From NCBI GenBank assembly GCA_029008005.1, contig JAQXIX010000052.1:1-37188 (forward strand): a DNA stretch of 37,188 nt, written 5' to 3'. Of the stretch, positions 23,895 through 37,188 are shown piece by piece. Position 1 is the first letter of the stretch, and each line of letters begins with the position of its first letter. This DNA comes from Bacillota bacterium. GTDB taxonomy: Bacteria > Bacillota > Clostridia > Peptostreptococcales > Anaerovoracaceae. The position numbers and the translations under genes are program-made. The notes beneath the pieces are model-generated. The model worked only from the letters and a program-made list of their open reading frames with translations. It searched no databases and had not been told where the DNA came from.

Positions 23895-24263
23895 ATGAAC
23901 AAAGATCAGATTATTGAAGCAATAAAAGAAATGTCAGTTTTAGAGCTTAACGAACTGGTTAAGGCTTGTGAAGAAGAATTCGGCGTAAGCGCAGCAGCAG
24001 GCGTTGCAGTAGTAGCAGCAGACGGAGCAGCAGGCGCAGCAGAAGAAGAACAGTCAGAATTCACAGTAGTTCTTAAGGAAGTTGGATCAGAAAAGATCAA
24101 GGTTATCAAGGCTGTAAGAGAAATCACAGGTCTTGGACTTAAGGAAGCTAAGGAAGTTGTTGACGGAGCACCTTCAAACATTAAGGAAGGCGTTGAAAAG
24201 GCAGAAGCTGAAGCAGTTAAGGCTCAGCTGGAAGAAGTTGGAGCAGTTATCGAACTGAAATAG
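23895..24263 (+). CDS. rplL: 50S ribosomal protein L7/L12
   Basis: Multi-copy stalk protein that recruits translational GTPases. The 122 residues show an N-terminal dimerisation/L10-binding domain ([26 protein letters not shown]), an Ala/Gly-rich hinge at about 35-52, and a conserved C-terminal domain ([27 protein letters not shown]). It is followed by a strong bidirectional terminator instead of rpoB, which is unusual. Confidence 0.98.
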   Translation: MNKDQIIEAIKEMSVLELNELVKACEEEFGVSAAAGVAVVAADGAAGAAEEEQSEFTVVLKEVGSEKIKVIKAVREITGLGLKEAKEVVDGAPSNIKEGVEKAEAEAVKAQLEEVGAVIELK

Positions 24264-24274
24264 TGACTTTGACT

Positions 24275-24317
24275 AAAAAGCCACTGCACTCAATATTGAT
24301 GTGCAGTGGCTTTTTTT
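24275..24317. terminator. Bidirectional terminator between rplL and the convergent lysR gene
   Basis: GCCACTGCAC (24280-24289) pairs with GTGCAGTGGC (24301-24310). A run of A before and a run of seven T after give a U-tract on either strand, so it can end both the rplL transcript and the convergent lysR transcript. Confidence 0.92.
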
Positions 24318-24339
24318 CGGACATGACAAATTCAGTGAA

Positions 24340-25230
24340 TCATATATCACAGGATAGATAATTCTCCTTAACCCATCTGCAGGCATATTCATAAAACATG
24401 GATGATGCACCTGATAGAAGACTGCGGCTTCGGCAGGCGATACCTAAATCCCTGTAGCCGGGTGGATCAAGAGAAACAGGTTTTATCCGACGGTTAAATC
24501 CCTGCAGCATCATTGCAGACATGAGGCTTATACCTAATCCCTGTTCTACCATTGCGATTACCGCATGGTCGTCACTTTCGACGAAAGTAGCATCCGGAGT
24601 GATTTTGTTCTGGTTAAGGATTGCTGTTATTTCGTCTTCGACGCCTTCGTTAAGAGCTATGTAGGGCAGATCGGGAAGTGCTGTAATCCTGAATTTATCC
24701 ATATGAGCATGGCGGTCATCTTCAGAAAAAATTGCCACGATTGGATCACGATACAGAAAATCGCTTTCAAGTCCCGGCGAAGTAGGATATGCAACAAATC
24801 CCACATCCACCTGACCGTCAGCTATCCAGCTTACAATCTGTTCATCGGTACCGTGAAGAAGCCGGAATCTTATACCCGGAAAGTCCTGTCTGAATTCTTT
24901 TATCATTCCCGGAAGCCATTGTGCAGATACACTGTTAAAAGTTCCTATTCTGATTAAGCCTTCTCTAAGACCATTGATTTCTCCCATTCTTTCGGACAGT
25001 CTGCGCTGATCGTGGAGTACCGTTCTGATATAGGGCAAAATCAGTTCGTCTTCTGTTGTAAGCTGCACACCGTTGCGGCCTCTCATCAAAAGCTTAAAAC
25101 CGCATTTTTCTTCCAGAGAATTTAATGCTCTGGTGAGTCCTGACTGAGTGTAACCGAGTTCTTCGGCTGCCTTAGTCATAGTTCCGGCCTCCGCCGCTTT
25201 GACAAAAGCTTCATATTGAGAAAGGTTCAT
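24340..25230 (-). CDS. LysR-family transcriptional regulator
   Basis: DNA-binding regulator of 296 residues. Residues 1-60 form the winged helix-turn-helix (MNLSQYEAFVKAAEAGTMT, then AAEELGYTQSGLTRALNSLEE); residues from about 90 on form the periplasmic-binding-protein-like effector domain, beginning IRIGTFNSVSAQWLPGMIKEF. The start has the ribosome binding site GGAGGTGA on the minus strand. It is divergent from the dimethylargininase-family gene and separated by 144 bases that contain a 19-base palindrome, so it probably regulates that gene. It sits between rplL and rpoB, a place normally without any gene. The ligand is unknown; arginine or a methylated derivative is a reasonable guess. Confidence 0.93.
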   Translation of the reverse strand: MNLSQYEAFVKAAEAGTMTKAAEELGYTQSGLTRALNSLEEKCGFKLLMRGRNGVQLTTEDELILPYIRTVLHDQRRLSERMGEINGLREGLIRIGTFNSVSAQWLPGMIKEFRQDFPGIRFRLLHGTDEQIVSWIADGQVDVGFVAYPTSPGLESDFLYRDPIVAIFSEDDRHAHMDKFRITALPDLPYIALNEGVEDEITAILNQNKITPDATFVESDDHAVIAMVEQGLGISLMSAMMLQGFNRRIKPVSLDPPGYRDLGIACRSRSLLSGASSMFYEYACRWVKENYLSCDI

Positions 25231-25263
25231 ATGTCACCTCCAATAGTATTTTATATGACTAAA

Positions 25264-25282
25264 TATCATGTAAAACATGATA
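25264..25282. promoter_or_regulatory. Palindromic operator, probable LysR-type regulator site
   Basis: TATCATGTAAAACATGATA is a 7-5-7 inverted repeat (TATCATG / CATGATA) in the divergent intergenic region. It fits the T-N11-A layout of LysR-family boxes and ends just upstream of the -35 box for the rightward gene. Confidence 0.65.
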
Positions 25283-25291
25283 AACTTGCGT

Positions 25292-25320
25292 TTTACGAAT
25301 TAATGATTTTATTCTATACT
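25292..25320 (+). promoter_or_regulatory. Promoter of the dimethylargininase-family gene
   Basis: TTTACG (25292-25297), a 17-base spacer and TATACT (25315-25320). The -35 box is weak, which fits dependence on an activator bound at the palindrome just upstream. Confidence 0.6.
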
Positions 25321-25374
25321 TAAATCATTGAAAGGGTCAAATGTTTTAACAGAGAATGTTTACGGAGGATAATA

Positions 25375-26154
25375 ATGTTTACAAAGGCAATTACGAAGAA
25401 ACCATGCAAAGCTTTAATAAACGGAATTTCAACAGCTCAGTTTGTTGAACCCGGAGAAAAACCTGTGTACGAGTTAGCTGCTAAACAGCATGATGAATAT
25501 GTGGAAATTCTGGAATCACTCGGACTGGAAGTGCTGGACCTCGATGCAGATGAAAGATATCCTGATTCATGCTTTACAGAAGATCCCGCAGTTGTAATGG
25601 AACGCTGTGCTGTAATTACAAATCCTGCAAGAGATTCACGTAACGGTGAAAAAGAAGAAATTCTTCCGGCGATTCAGAAATTTTATCCTGAAGACAGAAT
25701 TTTTCATATTGAAGCACCGGGAACAATGGAAGGCGGAGACGTAATGCGTGTCGGCGATCATTTCTACGTGGGACAGAGTGACAGAACAAATGCCGAAGGA
25801 GCACGTCAGTTTAATGAAATTGTAACAAAGTTCGGTTACACTTCATCTACAGTTCCTGTAACTGAGGGGCTTCATCTGAAGGATTTCGCGATTTATCTTG
25901 AAAACAACAATATGCTTGTAACCGAAACTGTTGATAAACTCGAAGCATTCAAAGACTTCAACCGTTTTATCGTTGATCCTGACGAGTTATATGCTATAAA
26001 CAGTTTGTATATTAACGGTACAGTTCTTGTTCCTAAGGGATATCCTAAAACACTTAAAATCATCGAGGAACTGGGATATCCTGTTAAACTTGTTGATACC
26101 AGCGAATTCAGCAAGATTGACGGCAGTTTGACCTGTCTCTCACTGAGATTCTGA
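25375..26154 (+). CDS. Dimethylargininase / arginine deiminase family amidinotransferase-fold hydrolase
   Basis: Guanidine-modifying enzyme with the pentein fold, 259 residues. Catalytic features are visible: FTEDP (E69, D70), EGGD (119-122), H167 in LHLKDFAI, and C254 in the terminal LTCLSLRF, where the nucleophilic cysteine lies six residues from the end. The short length and these motifs resemble dimethylarginine dimethylaminohydrolase, which turns methylated arginine into citrulline and a methylamine. Arginine deiminase proper is about 400 residues. Exact substrate is not certain: arginine, methylarginine or another guanidine are possible. No carbamoyl transferase or carbamate kinase gene is next to it. 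It has its own promoter, a palindromic operator and a terminator. Confidence 0.85.
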   Translation: MFTKAITKKPCKALINGISTAQFVEPGEKPVYELAAKQHDEYVEILESLGLEVLDLDADERYPDSCFTEDPAVVMERCAVITNPARDSRNGEKEEILPAIQKFYPEDRIFHIEAPGTMEGGDVMRVGDHFYVGQSDRTNAEGARQFNEIVTKFGYTSSTVPVTEGLHLKDFAIYLENNNMLVTETVDKLEAFKDFNRFIVDPDELYAINSLYINGTVLVPKGYPKTLKIIEELGYPVKLVDTSEFSKIDGSLTCLSLRF

Positions 26155-26168
26155 TTTTCGTTAAGAGA

Positions 26169-26196
26169 AAGAAGTCCTTCGTGGGCTTCTTTTTTT
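26169..26196 (+). terminator. Terminator after the dimethylargininase-family gene
   Basis: AAGAAGTCC (26169-26177) pairs with GGGCTTCTT (26183-26191) with one G-U pair and a TTCGT loop, then a T run to 26196. Confidence 0.9.
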
Positions 26197-26235
26197 GCCT
26201 TTGCAAAAATAATGAGAAATTTTATCGTATGCCTC

Positions 26236-26264
26236 TTGAAATCTTGACGGTATGATGATATAGT
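26236..26264 (+). promoter_or_regulatory. Promoter of rpoBC
   Basis: TTGAAA (26236-26241), a 17-base spacer and TATAGT (26259-26264). A second TTGACG at 26244-26249 could pair with the weaker TTAAAT at 26266-26271 over 16 bases. A dedicated promoter is expected because terminators isolate rpoB from rplL. Confidence 0.65.
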
Positions 26265-26315
26265 ATTAAATTGCCCTGCGAATGTAGTTTGTTAATTATA
26301 TAAGGAGTGATGACT

Positions 26316-29990
<3,675 letters not shown>

Positions 29991-30003
29991 GGGGGTAAAC
30001 GTA

Positions 30004-33000
30004 ATGAGTGATAACGCAAATTATGAAATGAAAAACTTTGAAGCCCTGCAGATCGGGCTGGCATCACCCGAAAAAATTCTCAGCTGGTCTCACGGAGAGG
30101 TAACAAAGCCTGAAACAATAAACTACAGAACACTTAAGCCTGAAAAAGACGGTCTTTACTGCGAAAGAATTTTCGGACCGACTAAGGACTGGGAGTGTCA
30201 TTGCGGTAAATACAAAAAGATCAGATACAAGGGCATAGTATGCGATAAATGCGGTGTTGAAGTAACAAAGGCCAAAGTCAGAAGAGAACGTATGGGCCAC
30301 ATTAAGCTGGCATCACCTGTTTCTCACATATGGTATTTCAAAGGCATTCCTTCAAGAATGGGACTGGTTCTGGACATTTCGCCTAGAACACTTGAAAAAG
30401 TACTTTATTTCGCGAATTTTATCGTTACCGATCCGGGAACAAGTAATTTCGCATACAAGGAAATTCTTACAGAAAATCAGTACAGAGAAGCGAAGGATGA
30501 CCCGACAATAAGATTCAGAGCCGGAATGGGAGCAGAAGCAGTCAGAGAACTGCTGGCAAATGTCGACCTTGATGAAGAATCGGCATCCCTTAAAGCATCT
30601 CTCGAGAAAGCTACCGGCCAGAAGAAAATCAGAGTTGTCAGAAGACTGGAAGTAATCGAGGCTCTCAGAGTATCAGGCAACAGACCTGAATGGATGGTTC
30701 TCGATGTAATTCCTGTAATCCCTCCTGATCTCAGACCGATGGTACAGCTGGACGGCGGAAGATTCGCAACATCTGACCTTAACGACTTATACAGAAGAGT
30801 AATCAACAGAAACAACAGACTGAACAGACTCCTCGAACTCAATGCCCCTGACATAATTGTCAGAAACGAGAAAAGAATGCTTCAGGAAGCAGTTGATGCC
30901 CTTATAGACAACGGCAGAAGAGGAAGGCCTGTAACCGGTCCTGGATCAAGACCGCTCAAGTCACTGTCCGATATGCTTAAGGGTAAGCAGGGCAGATTCA
31001 GACAGAACCTGCTGGGCAAGAGAGTTGACTACTCAGGACGTTCGGTAATCGTTGTCGGACCTGAACTTAAATTCTATCAGTGCGGTCTTCCTAAAAAAAT
31101 GGCTCTTGAATTATTCAAGCCGTTTATAATGAAAAAGCTCGTGTCAAACGGAAAGGCACACAATATAAGAAGCGCCAAGAAGATGGTCGAGAGAGTAAGT
31201 CCGGAAGTATGGGACGTTCTCGAAGGAGTAATCAAAGAACATCCTGTAATGCTTAACCGTGCCCCGACCCTTCACAGACTGGGAATTCAGGCATTTGAAC
31301 CTGTCCTTGTTGAGGGTAAGGCAATAAAGCTTCACCCGCTGGCATGTACAGCATTTAATGCTGACTTTGACGGAGACCAGATGGCCGTACACGTACCTCT
31401 TTCAGTAGAGGCACAGGCAGAAGCGAGATTCCTTATGCTGTCAGTAAACAACATCCTGGCGCCGAAGGACGGATCTCCTATTACTACACCTACACAGGAT
31501 ATGATTCTCGGATCATACTATCTGACATTCGACCCTAAGGAAGAGGATGAGACACTTCCGCCGGAACAGGGCGACGGCAAGTTCTTCACAGACATGTCGG
31601 AAATGCTTATGGCATATGAAACTAACCAGGTAAGTATACATGCGAGAGTAAAGGTAAGAATGTATGCCGGCGAAGATGACGAAAGAGGAAGACTCGTTGA
31701 GTCAACTGTAGGAAGATTCATTTTCAACCAGCAGATTCCACAAGATCTTGGATATATCGAAGACAGAGAAGCGGATCCGTATTCACTGGAAGTTGACTTC
31801 CTCTGCACCAAGAAGAAACTCGGGGATATTATCGACAGATGCTATCGTATCCACGGAAATACAGATACAGTGCTGATGCTTGACTACATCAAGGATATGG
31901 GATATCACTATTCCACAAAGGCAGCGATTACAATCGGTATCTCTGACATGGAAATTCCGGAAGCAAAGGCTACAATCATTGCCAAGTCAGAAGCAGAAGT
32001 TGATAAGTACGACAAGGCATACAGGAGAGGTCTCGTATCCGATAAGGAAAGATACGACAAGGTAATCGAAATCTGGAACAAGACAACAGATGATGTTGCT
32101 GATGCGCTTATGGATTCACTCGGATCACTGAATAACCTGTACATCATGGCACATTCGGGAGCAAGAGGTTCCAAGAACCAGATCAGACAGATAGGCGGAA
32201 TGCGTGGTCTGATGGCAAATGCAACAGGTAAAACAATAGAAATACCAATCAAGGCAAACTTCCGTGAAGGACTTTCCGTACTGGAATACTTCCTTTCATC
32301 AAACGGAGCCCGTAAGGGTCTTGCCGATACAGCACTGAGAACTGCCGACTCTGGATACCTTACAAGAAGACTTGTTGACGTATCACATAACGTAATCGTC
32401 AGAGAAGACGACTGCGGTACAGAAGAAGGTATCGTAGTAAGAGCGTTTACCGACGGCAAGGAAGTAATCGAGAAGCTTAAAGACAGAATTGTAGGAAGAA
32501 CAGCTCTTGATGACATATGTCATCCTGAAACGGGAGAAGTGATCGTAGAAGCTGACTATGAGATTTCGGAATCAGCGGCTCAGGCAATAGAAGATGCGGG
32601 AATAGACGCTGTTGCAATCAGATCGGTAATGACATGCTGCTCGAGAACAGGCGTATGTGCTAAGTGCTACGGCAGAAACCTGGCAACAGGAGAAAGCGTT
32701 AATATCGGAGAAGCTGTCGGTATTCAGGCTGCACAGTCAATCGGTGAACCGGGTACACAGCTTACAATGAGAACGTTCCATACAGGCGGTGTCGCAGGTT
32801 CGGATATCACACAGGGTCTGCCGAGAGTTGAAGAACTCTTCGAAGCCAGAAAACCTAAAGGACTTGCTCAGGTATGTGAAGCTGACGGTACAGTTGTATC
32901 TATTGTGCCTACAATGGACAACAAGACAGAAATCAAAGTCAGAGGTGAAGAGGAAACAGTATACGACATTCCTTACGGCGCAAGAATATGCGTTGCAGAG

Positions 33001-33720
33001 GGAGACTATGTTGAGGCCGGTGACAATATTACATCAGGACCTCTCGATCCTAAGGATCTACTGAGACTTAAGGGTGTTGAAGGCGTATATCAGTACCTCC
33101 TCAAGGAAGTTCAGCGTGTATATAAGAACCAGGGTGTAGATATCAATGACAAGCACATCGAGGTAATCGTAGGACAGATGCTGTCGAAGATTAAAGTCAA
33201 CAATCCGGGAGATACAGACCTTCTTCCGGGAGGACAGTACGGTAAGTTTGAAGTTGAGGATGCTAACAATGCTGCCATCGAAAAGGGCGGACAGCCTGCT
33301 GAAACAGAGAGACTGCTTCTTGGTATCACAAAGGCATCCCTGGCAACGAATTCATTCCTTTCAGCTGCCTCATTCCAGGAAACTACGAAGGTTCTCACAG
33401 ACGCTGCAATCAAGGGAAAGACAGATTATCTGGAAGGACTCAAGGAAAACGTTATTATCGGTAAGCTGATTCCTGCCGGAACAGGTATGAGAAAGTACAG
33501 GAATATTGAACTTGACTACGGTGTAAACGAAGCTTACATTGAAGAATTCAGAAGAATGAAGATGGAAGCAGAAGAGGAAGAACTTTACATTTCAGAGGAT
33601 GAGATGGAAGAAGTAGTACCTCAGATGGCAACAAGCGATGACTTTGCTGCTGCTGAAGAGTATGCGGCTAACAATGATTTTGCCAGCATGACCGAAGGTG
33701 AAGATATAACTGAACTCTAA
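30004..33720 (+). CDS. rpoC: DNA-directed RNA polymerase subunit beta'
   Basis: Largest core RNA polymerase subunit, 1238 residues. The N-terminal zinc-binding site is [20 protein letters not shown], the catalytic Mg-binding motif is NADFDGDQM, the second zinc site includes [13 protein letters not shown], and the trigger-loop region includes [19 protein letters not shown]. The C-terminal 50 residues are acidic. The start has the ribosome binding site AAGGGGGTAAA. It is the last gene of the rpoBC unit and is followed by a terminator that overlaps the rpsL promoter. Confidence 0.98.
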   Translation: MSDNANYEMKNFEALQIGLASPEKILSWSHGEVTKPETINYRTLKPEKDGLYCERIFGPTKDWECHCGKYKKIRYKGIVCDKCGVEVTKAKVRRERMGHIKLASPVSHIWYFKGIPSRMGLVLDISPRTLEKVLYFANFIVTDPGTSNFAYKEILTENQYREAKDDPTIRFRAGMGAEAVRELLANVDLDEESASLKASLEKATGQKKIRVVRRLEVIEALRVSGNRPEWMVLDVIPVIPPDLRPMVQLDGGRFATSDLNDLYRRVINRNNRLNRLLELNAPDIIVRNEKRMLQEAVDALIDNGRRGRPVTGPGSRPLKSLSDMLKGKQGRFRQNLLGKRVDYSGRSVIVVGPELKFYQCGLPKKMALELFKPFIMKKLVSNGKAHNIRSAKKMVERVSPEVWDVLEGVIKEHPVMLNRAPTLHRLGIQAFEPVLVEGKAIKLHPLACTAFNADFDGDQMAVHVPLSVEAQAEARFLMLSVNNILAPKDGSPITTPTQDMILGSYYLTFDPKEEDETLPPEQGDGKFFTDMSEMLMAYETNQVSIHARVKVRMYAGEDDERGRLVESTVGRFIFNQQIPQDLGYIEDREADPYSLEVDFLCTKKKLGDIIDRCYRIHGNTDTVLMLDYIKDMGYHYSTKAAITIGISDMEIPEAKATIIAKSEAEVDKYDKAYRRGLVSDKERYDKVIEIWNKTTDDVADALMDSLGSLNNLYIMAHSGARGSKNQIRQIGGMRGLMANATGKTIEIPIKANFREGLSVLEYFLSSNGARKGLADTALRTADSGYLTRRLVDVSHNVIVREDDCGTEEGIVVRAFTDGKEVIEKLKDRIVGRTALDDICHPETGEVIVEADYEISESAAQAIEDAGIDAVAIRSVMTCCSRTGVCAKCYGRNLATGESVNIGEAVGIQAAQSIGEPGTQLTMRTFHTGGVAGSDITQGLPRVEELFEARKPKGLAQVCEADGTVVSIVPTMDNKTEIKVRGEEETVYDIPYGARICVAEGDYVEAGDNITSGPLDPKDLLRLKGVEGVYQYLLKEVQRVYKNQGVDINDKHIEVIVGQMLSKIKVNNPGDTDLLPGGQYGKFEVEDANNAAIEKGGQPAETERLLLGITKASLATNSFLSAASFQETTKVLTDAAIKGKTDYLEGLKENVIIGKLIPAGTGMRKYRNIELDYGVNEAYIEEFRRMKMEAEEEELYISEDEMEEVVPQMATSDDFAAAEEYAANNDFASMTEGEDITEL

Positions 33721-33728
33721 TTAAAAGT

Positions 33729-33773
33729 AAAAAGCTGTAATCGTTGATTTTTATTGACATTACAGCTTTTTTT
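33729..33773 (+). terminator. Terminator of rpoBC
   Basis: AAAAAGCTGTAAT (33729-33741) pairs perfectly with ATTACAGCTTTTT (33759-33771), with a 17-base loop and a T run. Confidence 0.9.
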
Positions 33774-33783
33774 ATTGTATAAT
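33754..33783 (+). promoter_or_regulatory. Promoter of the rpsL-rpsG-fusA-tuf operon
   Basis: A perfect TTGACA (33754-33759), an 18-base spacer and a perfect TATAAT (33778-33783). The -35 box is in the terminator loop and the spacer contains the terminator's 3' arm and T run. Confidence 0.85.
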
Positions 33784-33845
33784 ATGCGTTGGCTATGGGT
33801 TTTTTGTGCCCATTTCCGAAAAATAATTATGAAAGGAGAAAAAGG

Positions 33846-34259
33846 ATGCCTACAATTAACCAATTAGTACGTCAGGGCAGAACCAGCAGTGAAAAGAAGT
33901 CAACTGCTCCGGCTCTTAACAAGGGTATGAACTCACTGAGAAGAGTTGCCACTAACGTTAGCTCACCTCAGAAGCGTGGAGTATGTACTTCAGTAAAGAC
34001 GGTTACACCTAAGAAGCCTAATTCGGCTCTGAGAAAAGTAGCCAGAGTACGTCTCACTAACGGTATTGAAGTAACAGCATATATCCCTGGAATCGGTCAC
34101 AACCTTCAGGAACACAGTGTTGTACTTATCAGAGGCGGAAGAGTTAAGGACCTCCCGGGTGTAAGATATCACATCGTAAGAGGAACTCTCGATACTGCAG
34201 GCGTGGCAGACAGAAAACAGGCTAGATCCAAGTATGGAGCCAAAAGGCCTAAGAAGTAG
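33846..34259 (+). CDS. rpsL: 30S ribosomal protein S12
   Basis: Decoding-centre protein of the small subunit, 137 residues. I chose the ATG at 33846 ([14 protein letters not shown]), seven bases after AAAGGAG; an in-frame ATG at 33789 would add a nonsense leader beginning almost at the promoter. The signature [20 protein letters not shown] and [17 protein letters not shown] are present with lysines at the two classic streptomycin-resistance positions, the wild-type state. It is the first gene of the str operon. Confidence 0.98.
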   Translation: MPTINQLVRQGRTSSEKKSTAPALNKGMNSLRRVATNVSSPQKRGVCTSVKTVTPKKPNSALRKVARVRLTNGIEVTAYIPGIGHNLQEHSVVLIRGGRVKDLPGVRYHIVRGTLDTAGVADRKQARSKYGAKRPKK

Positions 34260-34262
34260 TAA

Positions 34263-34403
34263 TCGGTAGAATTGAAGTGCCCTTTGCTGCGAAGGTCCCG
34301 AGGACCTGCAGATATATATGAAGGGCGCCACGGGGGTCGCAGGCGGAGTAGGAGCCTTTGTAAAGGCTTCGAAGAAAGTTCGCAGGCGGTCAACGAGTAC
34401 CGA
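34263..34403 (+). ncRNA. Structured RNA candidate in the rpsL-rpsG intergenic region
   Basis: This 175-base gap contains nested pairing. A closing stem is TCGGTA (34263-34268)/TACCGA (34398-34403). Inside are GTGCCCTT (34277-34284)/AAGGGCGC (34321-34328), a hairpin CTGC..GGTCC-CGA-GGACC.GCAG (34287-34311), and GGAGCCTT-tgta-AAGGCTTC (34351-34370). TCGCAGGCGG occurs twice (34337-34346, 34380-34389), and CTGCGA at 34287-34292 could pair with either copy, breaking the hairpin. A role in S7-dependent regulation of the str operon is plausible by analogy with E. coli, but I do not recognise a named family. Confidence 0.55.
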
Positions 34404-34434
34404 ATTGTAAATTTTTATCAAGGAGGAAAGTGAA

Positions 34435-34905
34435 GTGCCAAGAAAAGGAAATGTACCTAAACGCGAAGTACTTCCTGATCCGGTATACGGCAGCGTTGTA
34501 GTTGCCAAGCTGATTAACAGCGTAATGTTAGACGGTAAGAAGGGTACAGCCCAGAAAATCGTTTATGACGCTTTCGAACAGATTAAAGAAGCAACCGGCG
34601 AAGAACCACTGGAAGTATTCGACAAGGCTATGAACAACATTATGCCAGTTCTCGAAGTTAAGGCAAGACGTGTAGGTGGTGCTAACTATCAGGTTCCTAT
34701 GGAAGTCAGACCGGAAAGACGTCAGACTTTGGGACTCAGATGGCTTACTAAGTACACAAGAGCCAGAGGCGAGAAGACAATGTCAGAAAGACTGGCAAAG
34801 GAACTTATGGATGCAGCTGAAAATACAGGAGCATCCGTAAAGAAAAAGGAAGATACACACAAGATGGCAGAAGCCAACAAGGCTTTTGCACACTACAGAT
34901 TCTAG
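34435..34905 (+). CDS. rpsG: 30S ribosomal protein S7
   Basis: Primary 16S rRNA-binding protein that nucleates assembly of the small-subunit head; in E. coli it represses its own operon. The 156 residues start with GTG ([19 protein letters not shown]), six bases after AAGGAGGAAA, and contain [20 protein letters not shown] and [24 protein letters not shown]. The length is standard. It lies 175 bases after rpsL, an unusually long gap for this gene pair. Confidence 0.97.
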   Translation: MPRKGNVPKREVLPDPVYGSVVVAKLINSVMLDGKKGTAQKIVYDAFEQIKEATGEEPLEVFDKAMNNIMPVLEVKARRVGGANYQVPMEVRPERRQTLGLRWLTKYTRARGEKTMSERLAKELMDAAENTGASVKKKEDTHKMAEANKAFAHYRF

Positions 34906-34938
34906 TGAATGGACTAAGAAAGCAGAAAGGAGGAGAAG

Positions 34939-37005
34939 ATGCCAAACAGACAGTTTTCCTTGGAGAAGACAAGAAATATCGGTATTAAGGCTCACATTGA
35001 CGCCGGTAAGACTACTACAACGGAAAGAATCCTTTTCTATACAGGAAGAACTCATAAATTAGGTGAAACCCACGAGGGTGCAGCAGTTATGGACTGGATG
35101 GAGCAGGAACAGGAACGTGGTATTACAATCACCTCTGCTGCTACTACAGCCCAATGGAAAGACACCAGAATTAATATCATCGATACTCCGGGACACGTGG
35201 ACTTTACTGTAGAAGTTGAGAGATCTCTCAGAGTTCTCGACGGAGCGGTAACAGTTCTGTGTGCCAAGGGTGGAGTTGAGCCTCAGTCAGAAACAGTCTG
35301 GAGACAGGCAGAGAAGTATCATGTACCAAGAATGATTTTCGTTAATAAAATGGATATCATGGGTGCTGACTTCTACAGGGTCGTGGACATGGTTAAGGAG
35401 AGACTCAAAGCTAATGCAGTGCCTATTCAGCTGCCTATCGGCAAGGAAGAAAATTTTGAAGGAATAATCGACCTTATTGAAATGAAGGCAGAAATCTATA
35501 AGGATGACCTGGGACGCGAGTACGAAAAGACTGAAATCCCGGAAGATCTCATGGATGATGCGCAGCTGTGGAGAGAGCAGCTTCTTGAAGCGGTATCTGA
35601 ACTTGATGAAGACCTTATGATGAAGTACCTCGAAGGTGAGGAAATCACAGAAAAGGAAATCAGAAAGGTAATCAGAACGGCTACTATCGGCGGTAAAATG
35701 GTTCCTGTGACCTGTGGATCTGCATACAAAAATAAGGGAGTACAGATGATGCTCGACGCAGTTGTGGACTTCATGCCATCGCCTCTCGACATCCCTGCAA
35801 TTAAGGGAGTGTCATCAAGGACAGGCGAAGAAGTAGAACGACCTGCGGACGATAAAGGCCCATTTTCAGCCCTTGCATTCAAGATTATGGCTGACCCGTT
35901 TGTGGGCAAATTAGCATTTTTCAGAGTATATTCGGGAACTCTTTCTTCGGGGTCGTATGTTTACAATTCAGTTAAAGAGAAGAAGGAAAGAGTCGGAAGA
36001 ATACTCCAGATGCATGCTAACAAGCGAGAGGATATCGAAATGGTATACTCTGGTGATATTGCAGCAGCAGTAGGACTGAAAGTCACTACTACGGGGGATA
36101 CTCTCTGTGATGAGAAGCATCCTGTAATATTAGAGTCAATGGATTTCCCTGATCCGGTAATTGAAATCGCAATTGAGCCTAAAACAAAGGCCGGACAGGA
36201 AAAAATGGGAATTGCTCTTGCTAAACTTGCAGAGGAAGACCCTACTTTTAAGACTTATACAAATGATGATACCGGACAGACAATTATTGCCGGAATGGGT
36301 GAGCTTCACCTGGAGATTATCGTAGACAGACTTCTTAGAGAATTTAAGGTTGAAGCGAATGTAGGTAAGCCTCAGGTTTCATACAAAGAAACTATTACCG
36401 GCGACGCAGACGTGGATCACAAATATGCTAAGCAGTCAGGCGGTAAGGGTCAGTACGGACATGTTAAAATCAAAGTTTACTCTCGTGAACCGGGCGAAGG
36501 CTTTGAATTTAAAAATTCAATCGTCGGAGGAGCTATTCCTAAGGAATATATTCCTAAGATTGAAGAAGGTATCAAGGAAGCTATGGAGACCGGACCTGTT
36601 GCAGGTTATCAGGTTGTTGACGTAGGCGTTGAACTCTATGATGGTTCATATCACGAAGTCGACTCTTCGGAAATGGCCTTCAAGATTGCAGCGTCAATGG
36701 CTTTCAGAGAAGCGGTCAGAAAGGCTAACCCGATTCTTCTCGAGCCTATATTCAAGGTTGAAGTTACAGTTCCTGATGAATACATGGGAGATGTAATCGG
36801 AGATATCAGCTCAAGAAGAGGAAGAATCGAAGGTTCAGACATGAATAACGGAGCAGTAGCGGTAAGAGGATATGTTCCGCTTTCCGAAATGTTCGGATAT
36901 GCTACTGACCTGCGTTCGAAGACACAGGGCAGAGGCGTTTACGTAATGCAGTTTGACCACTTCGAAAAGTTACCTGACAGTTTAGTTGAGTCTATAAACA
37001 AATAA
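34939..37005 (+). CDS. fusA: Elongation factor G
   Basis: Translocase GTPase of translation, 688 residues. G1 is [12 protein letters not shown], switch I contains [17 protein letters not shown]3 is DTPGHVDFT, and G4 is NKMD. Domains II to V follow in normal order, including [12 protein letters not shown] and YKETI of domain III/IV and [13 protein letters not shown] in domain V. The full, uninterrupted length and operon position between rpsG and tuf mark it as the canonical EF-G. The ribosome binding site is AAAGGAGGAG. Confidence 0.98.
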   Translation: MPNRQFSLEKTRNIGIKAHIDAGKTTTTERILFYTGRTHKLGETHEGAAVMDWMEQEQERGITITSAATTAQWKDTRINIIDTPGHVDFTVEVERSLRVLDGAVTVLCAKGGVEPQSETVWRQAEKYHVPRMIFVNKMDIMGADFYRVVDMVKERLKANAVPIQLPIGKEENFEGIIDLIEMKAEIYKDDLGREYEKTEIPEDLMDDAQLWREQLLEAVSELDEDLMMKYLEGEEITEKEIRKVIRTATIGGKMVPVTCGSAYKNKGVQMMLDAVVDFMPSPLDIPAIKGVSSRTGEEVERPADDKGPFSALAFKIMADPFVGKLAFFRVYSGTLSSGSYVYNSVKEKKERVGRILQMHANKREDIEMVYSGDIAAAVGLKVTTTGDTLCDEKHPVILESMDFPDPVIEIAIEPKTKAGQEKMGIALAKLAEEDPTFKTYTNDDTGQTIIAGMGELHLEIIVDRLLREFKVEANVGKPQVSYKETITGDADVDHKYAKQSGGKGQYGHVKIKVYSREPGEGFEFKNSIVGGAIPKEYIPKIEEGIKEAMETGPVAGYQVVDVGVELYDGSYHEVDSSEMAFKIAASMAFREAVRKANPILLEPIFKVEVTVPDEYMGDVIGDISSRRGRIEGSDMNNGAVAVRGYVPLSEMFGYATDLRSKTQGRGVYVMQFDHFEKLPDSLVESINK

Positions 37006-37020
37006 GAAAGAGGAAATAAA

Positions 37021-37188
37021 ATGGCAAAAGAAAAATTTGAAAGAAATAAACCGCATATTAACATCGGTACAATCGGTCACGTAGACCATGGTAAGACAAC
37101 TCTTACAGCAGCTATCACAATCACTCTTCAGAAGAGACTGGGTCTCGGTGAAGAAGTTAAGTTCGATGAAATCGACAAGGCTCCTGAA
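37021..37188 (+). CDS. tuf: Elongation factor Tu (3' partial)
   Basis: Only the first 56 codons are inside the window. They read [19 protein letters not shown] and then [14 protein letters not shown], the EF-Tu amino terminus with the G1 GTP-binding loop GHVDHGKT. It delivers aminoacyl-tRNA to the ribosome. It begins 15 bases after fusA with the ribosome binding site AAGAGGA, as in the classic str operon. Confidence 0.97.
   Translation, partial: MAKEKFERNKPHINIGTIGHVDHGKTTLTAAITITLQKRLGLGEEVKFDEIDKAPE

Noticed and set aside
33789-33845. N-terminal extension of rpsL
   Set aside because: The extra residues do not resemble S12 and begin only six bases after the -10 box.

Overview
The window looks like a chromosomal core segment of an anaerobic, moderately low-GC Firmicute of the class Clostridia. 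The signs are strong AGA bias for arginine, Clostridia-type ribosome binding sites, SRP RNA next to dnaX-ybaB-recR, an L10 leader, and an Ech-type hydrogenase beside an indolepyruvate:ferredoxin oxidoreductase. An amino-acid-fermenting relative of the Peptostreptococcales/Anaerovoracaceae is my guess for the lineage. That placement is inference; no 16S gene is present.

Layout. (1) 1-5573: a tightly coupled operon of pcrA (5' end cut off by the window), ligA, an AIR-synthase-like gene and a PrsW-family membrane protease. (2) 5584-8934: SRP RNA with its own promoter, then dnaX, ybaB, recR and a signal peptidase I homologue that lacks both catalytic residues. (3) 9044-14551: an APC amino-acid permease, then iorA-iorB-paaK. 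(4) 14706-20601: a six-gene ech operon encoding a membrane-bound group 4 [NiFe] hydrogenase, whose EchF carries eight [4Fe-4S] motifs instead of the usual two. (5) 20673-24317: rpmG-secE-nusG-rplK-rplA-[L10 leader]-rplJ-rplL. (6) 24340-26154: a divergent lysR/dimethylargininase-family pair lying between rplL and rpoB. (7) 26236-37188: rpoB-rpoC, then rpsL-[structured intergenic RNA]-rpsG-fusA-tuf (3' end cut off).

How the genes fit together. Blocks 1, 2 and 5-7 are replication/repair, secretion, transcription and translation genes in orders familiar from Firmicutes. Blocks 3 and 4 suggest a metabolic unit: uptake of an amino acid (permease), oxidative decarboxylation of an aryl-2-oxo acid to an aryl-CoA with reduction of ferredoxin (IorAB), interconversion of aryl-CoA and free aryl acid (PaaK), and oxidation of ferredoxin to H2 with ion pumping (Ech). 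The reverse, biosynthetic direction for Ior/PaaK cannot be excluded from sequence.

The items most worth a second look are the eight-cluster EchF, the catalytically dead signal peptidase homologue, the structured rpsL-rpsG intergenic region, the lysR/dimethylargininase unit breaking the rplL-rpoB linkage, the terminator/promoter overlap after rpoC, and the sharp codon-usage change inside pcrA. No CRISPR array, insertion sequence, tRNA, rRNA or phage gene was seen, and no gene-free stretch exceeds 300 bases.
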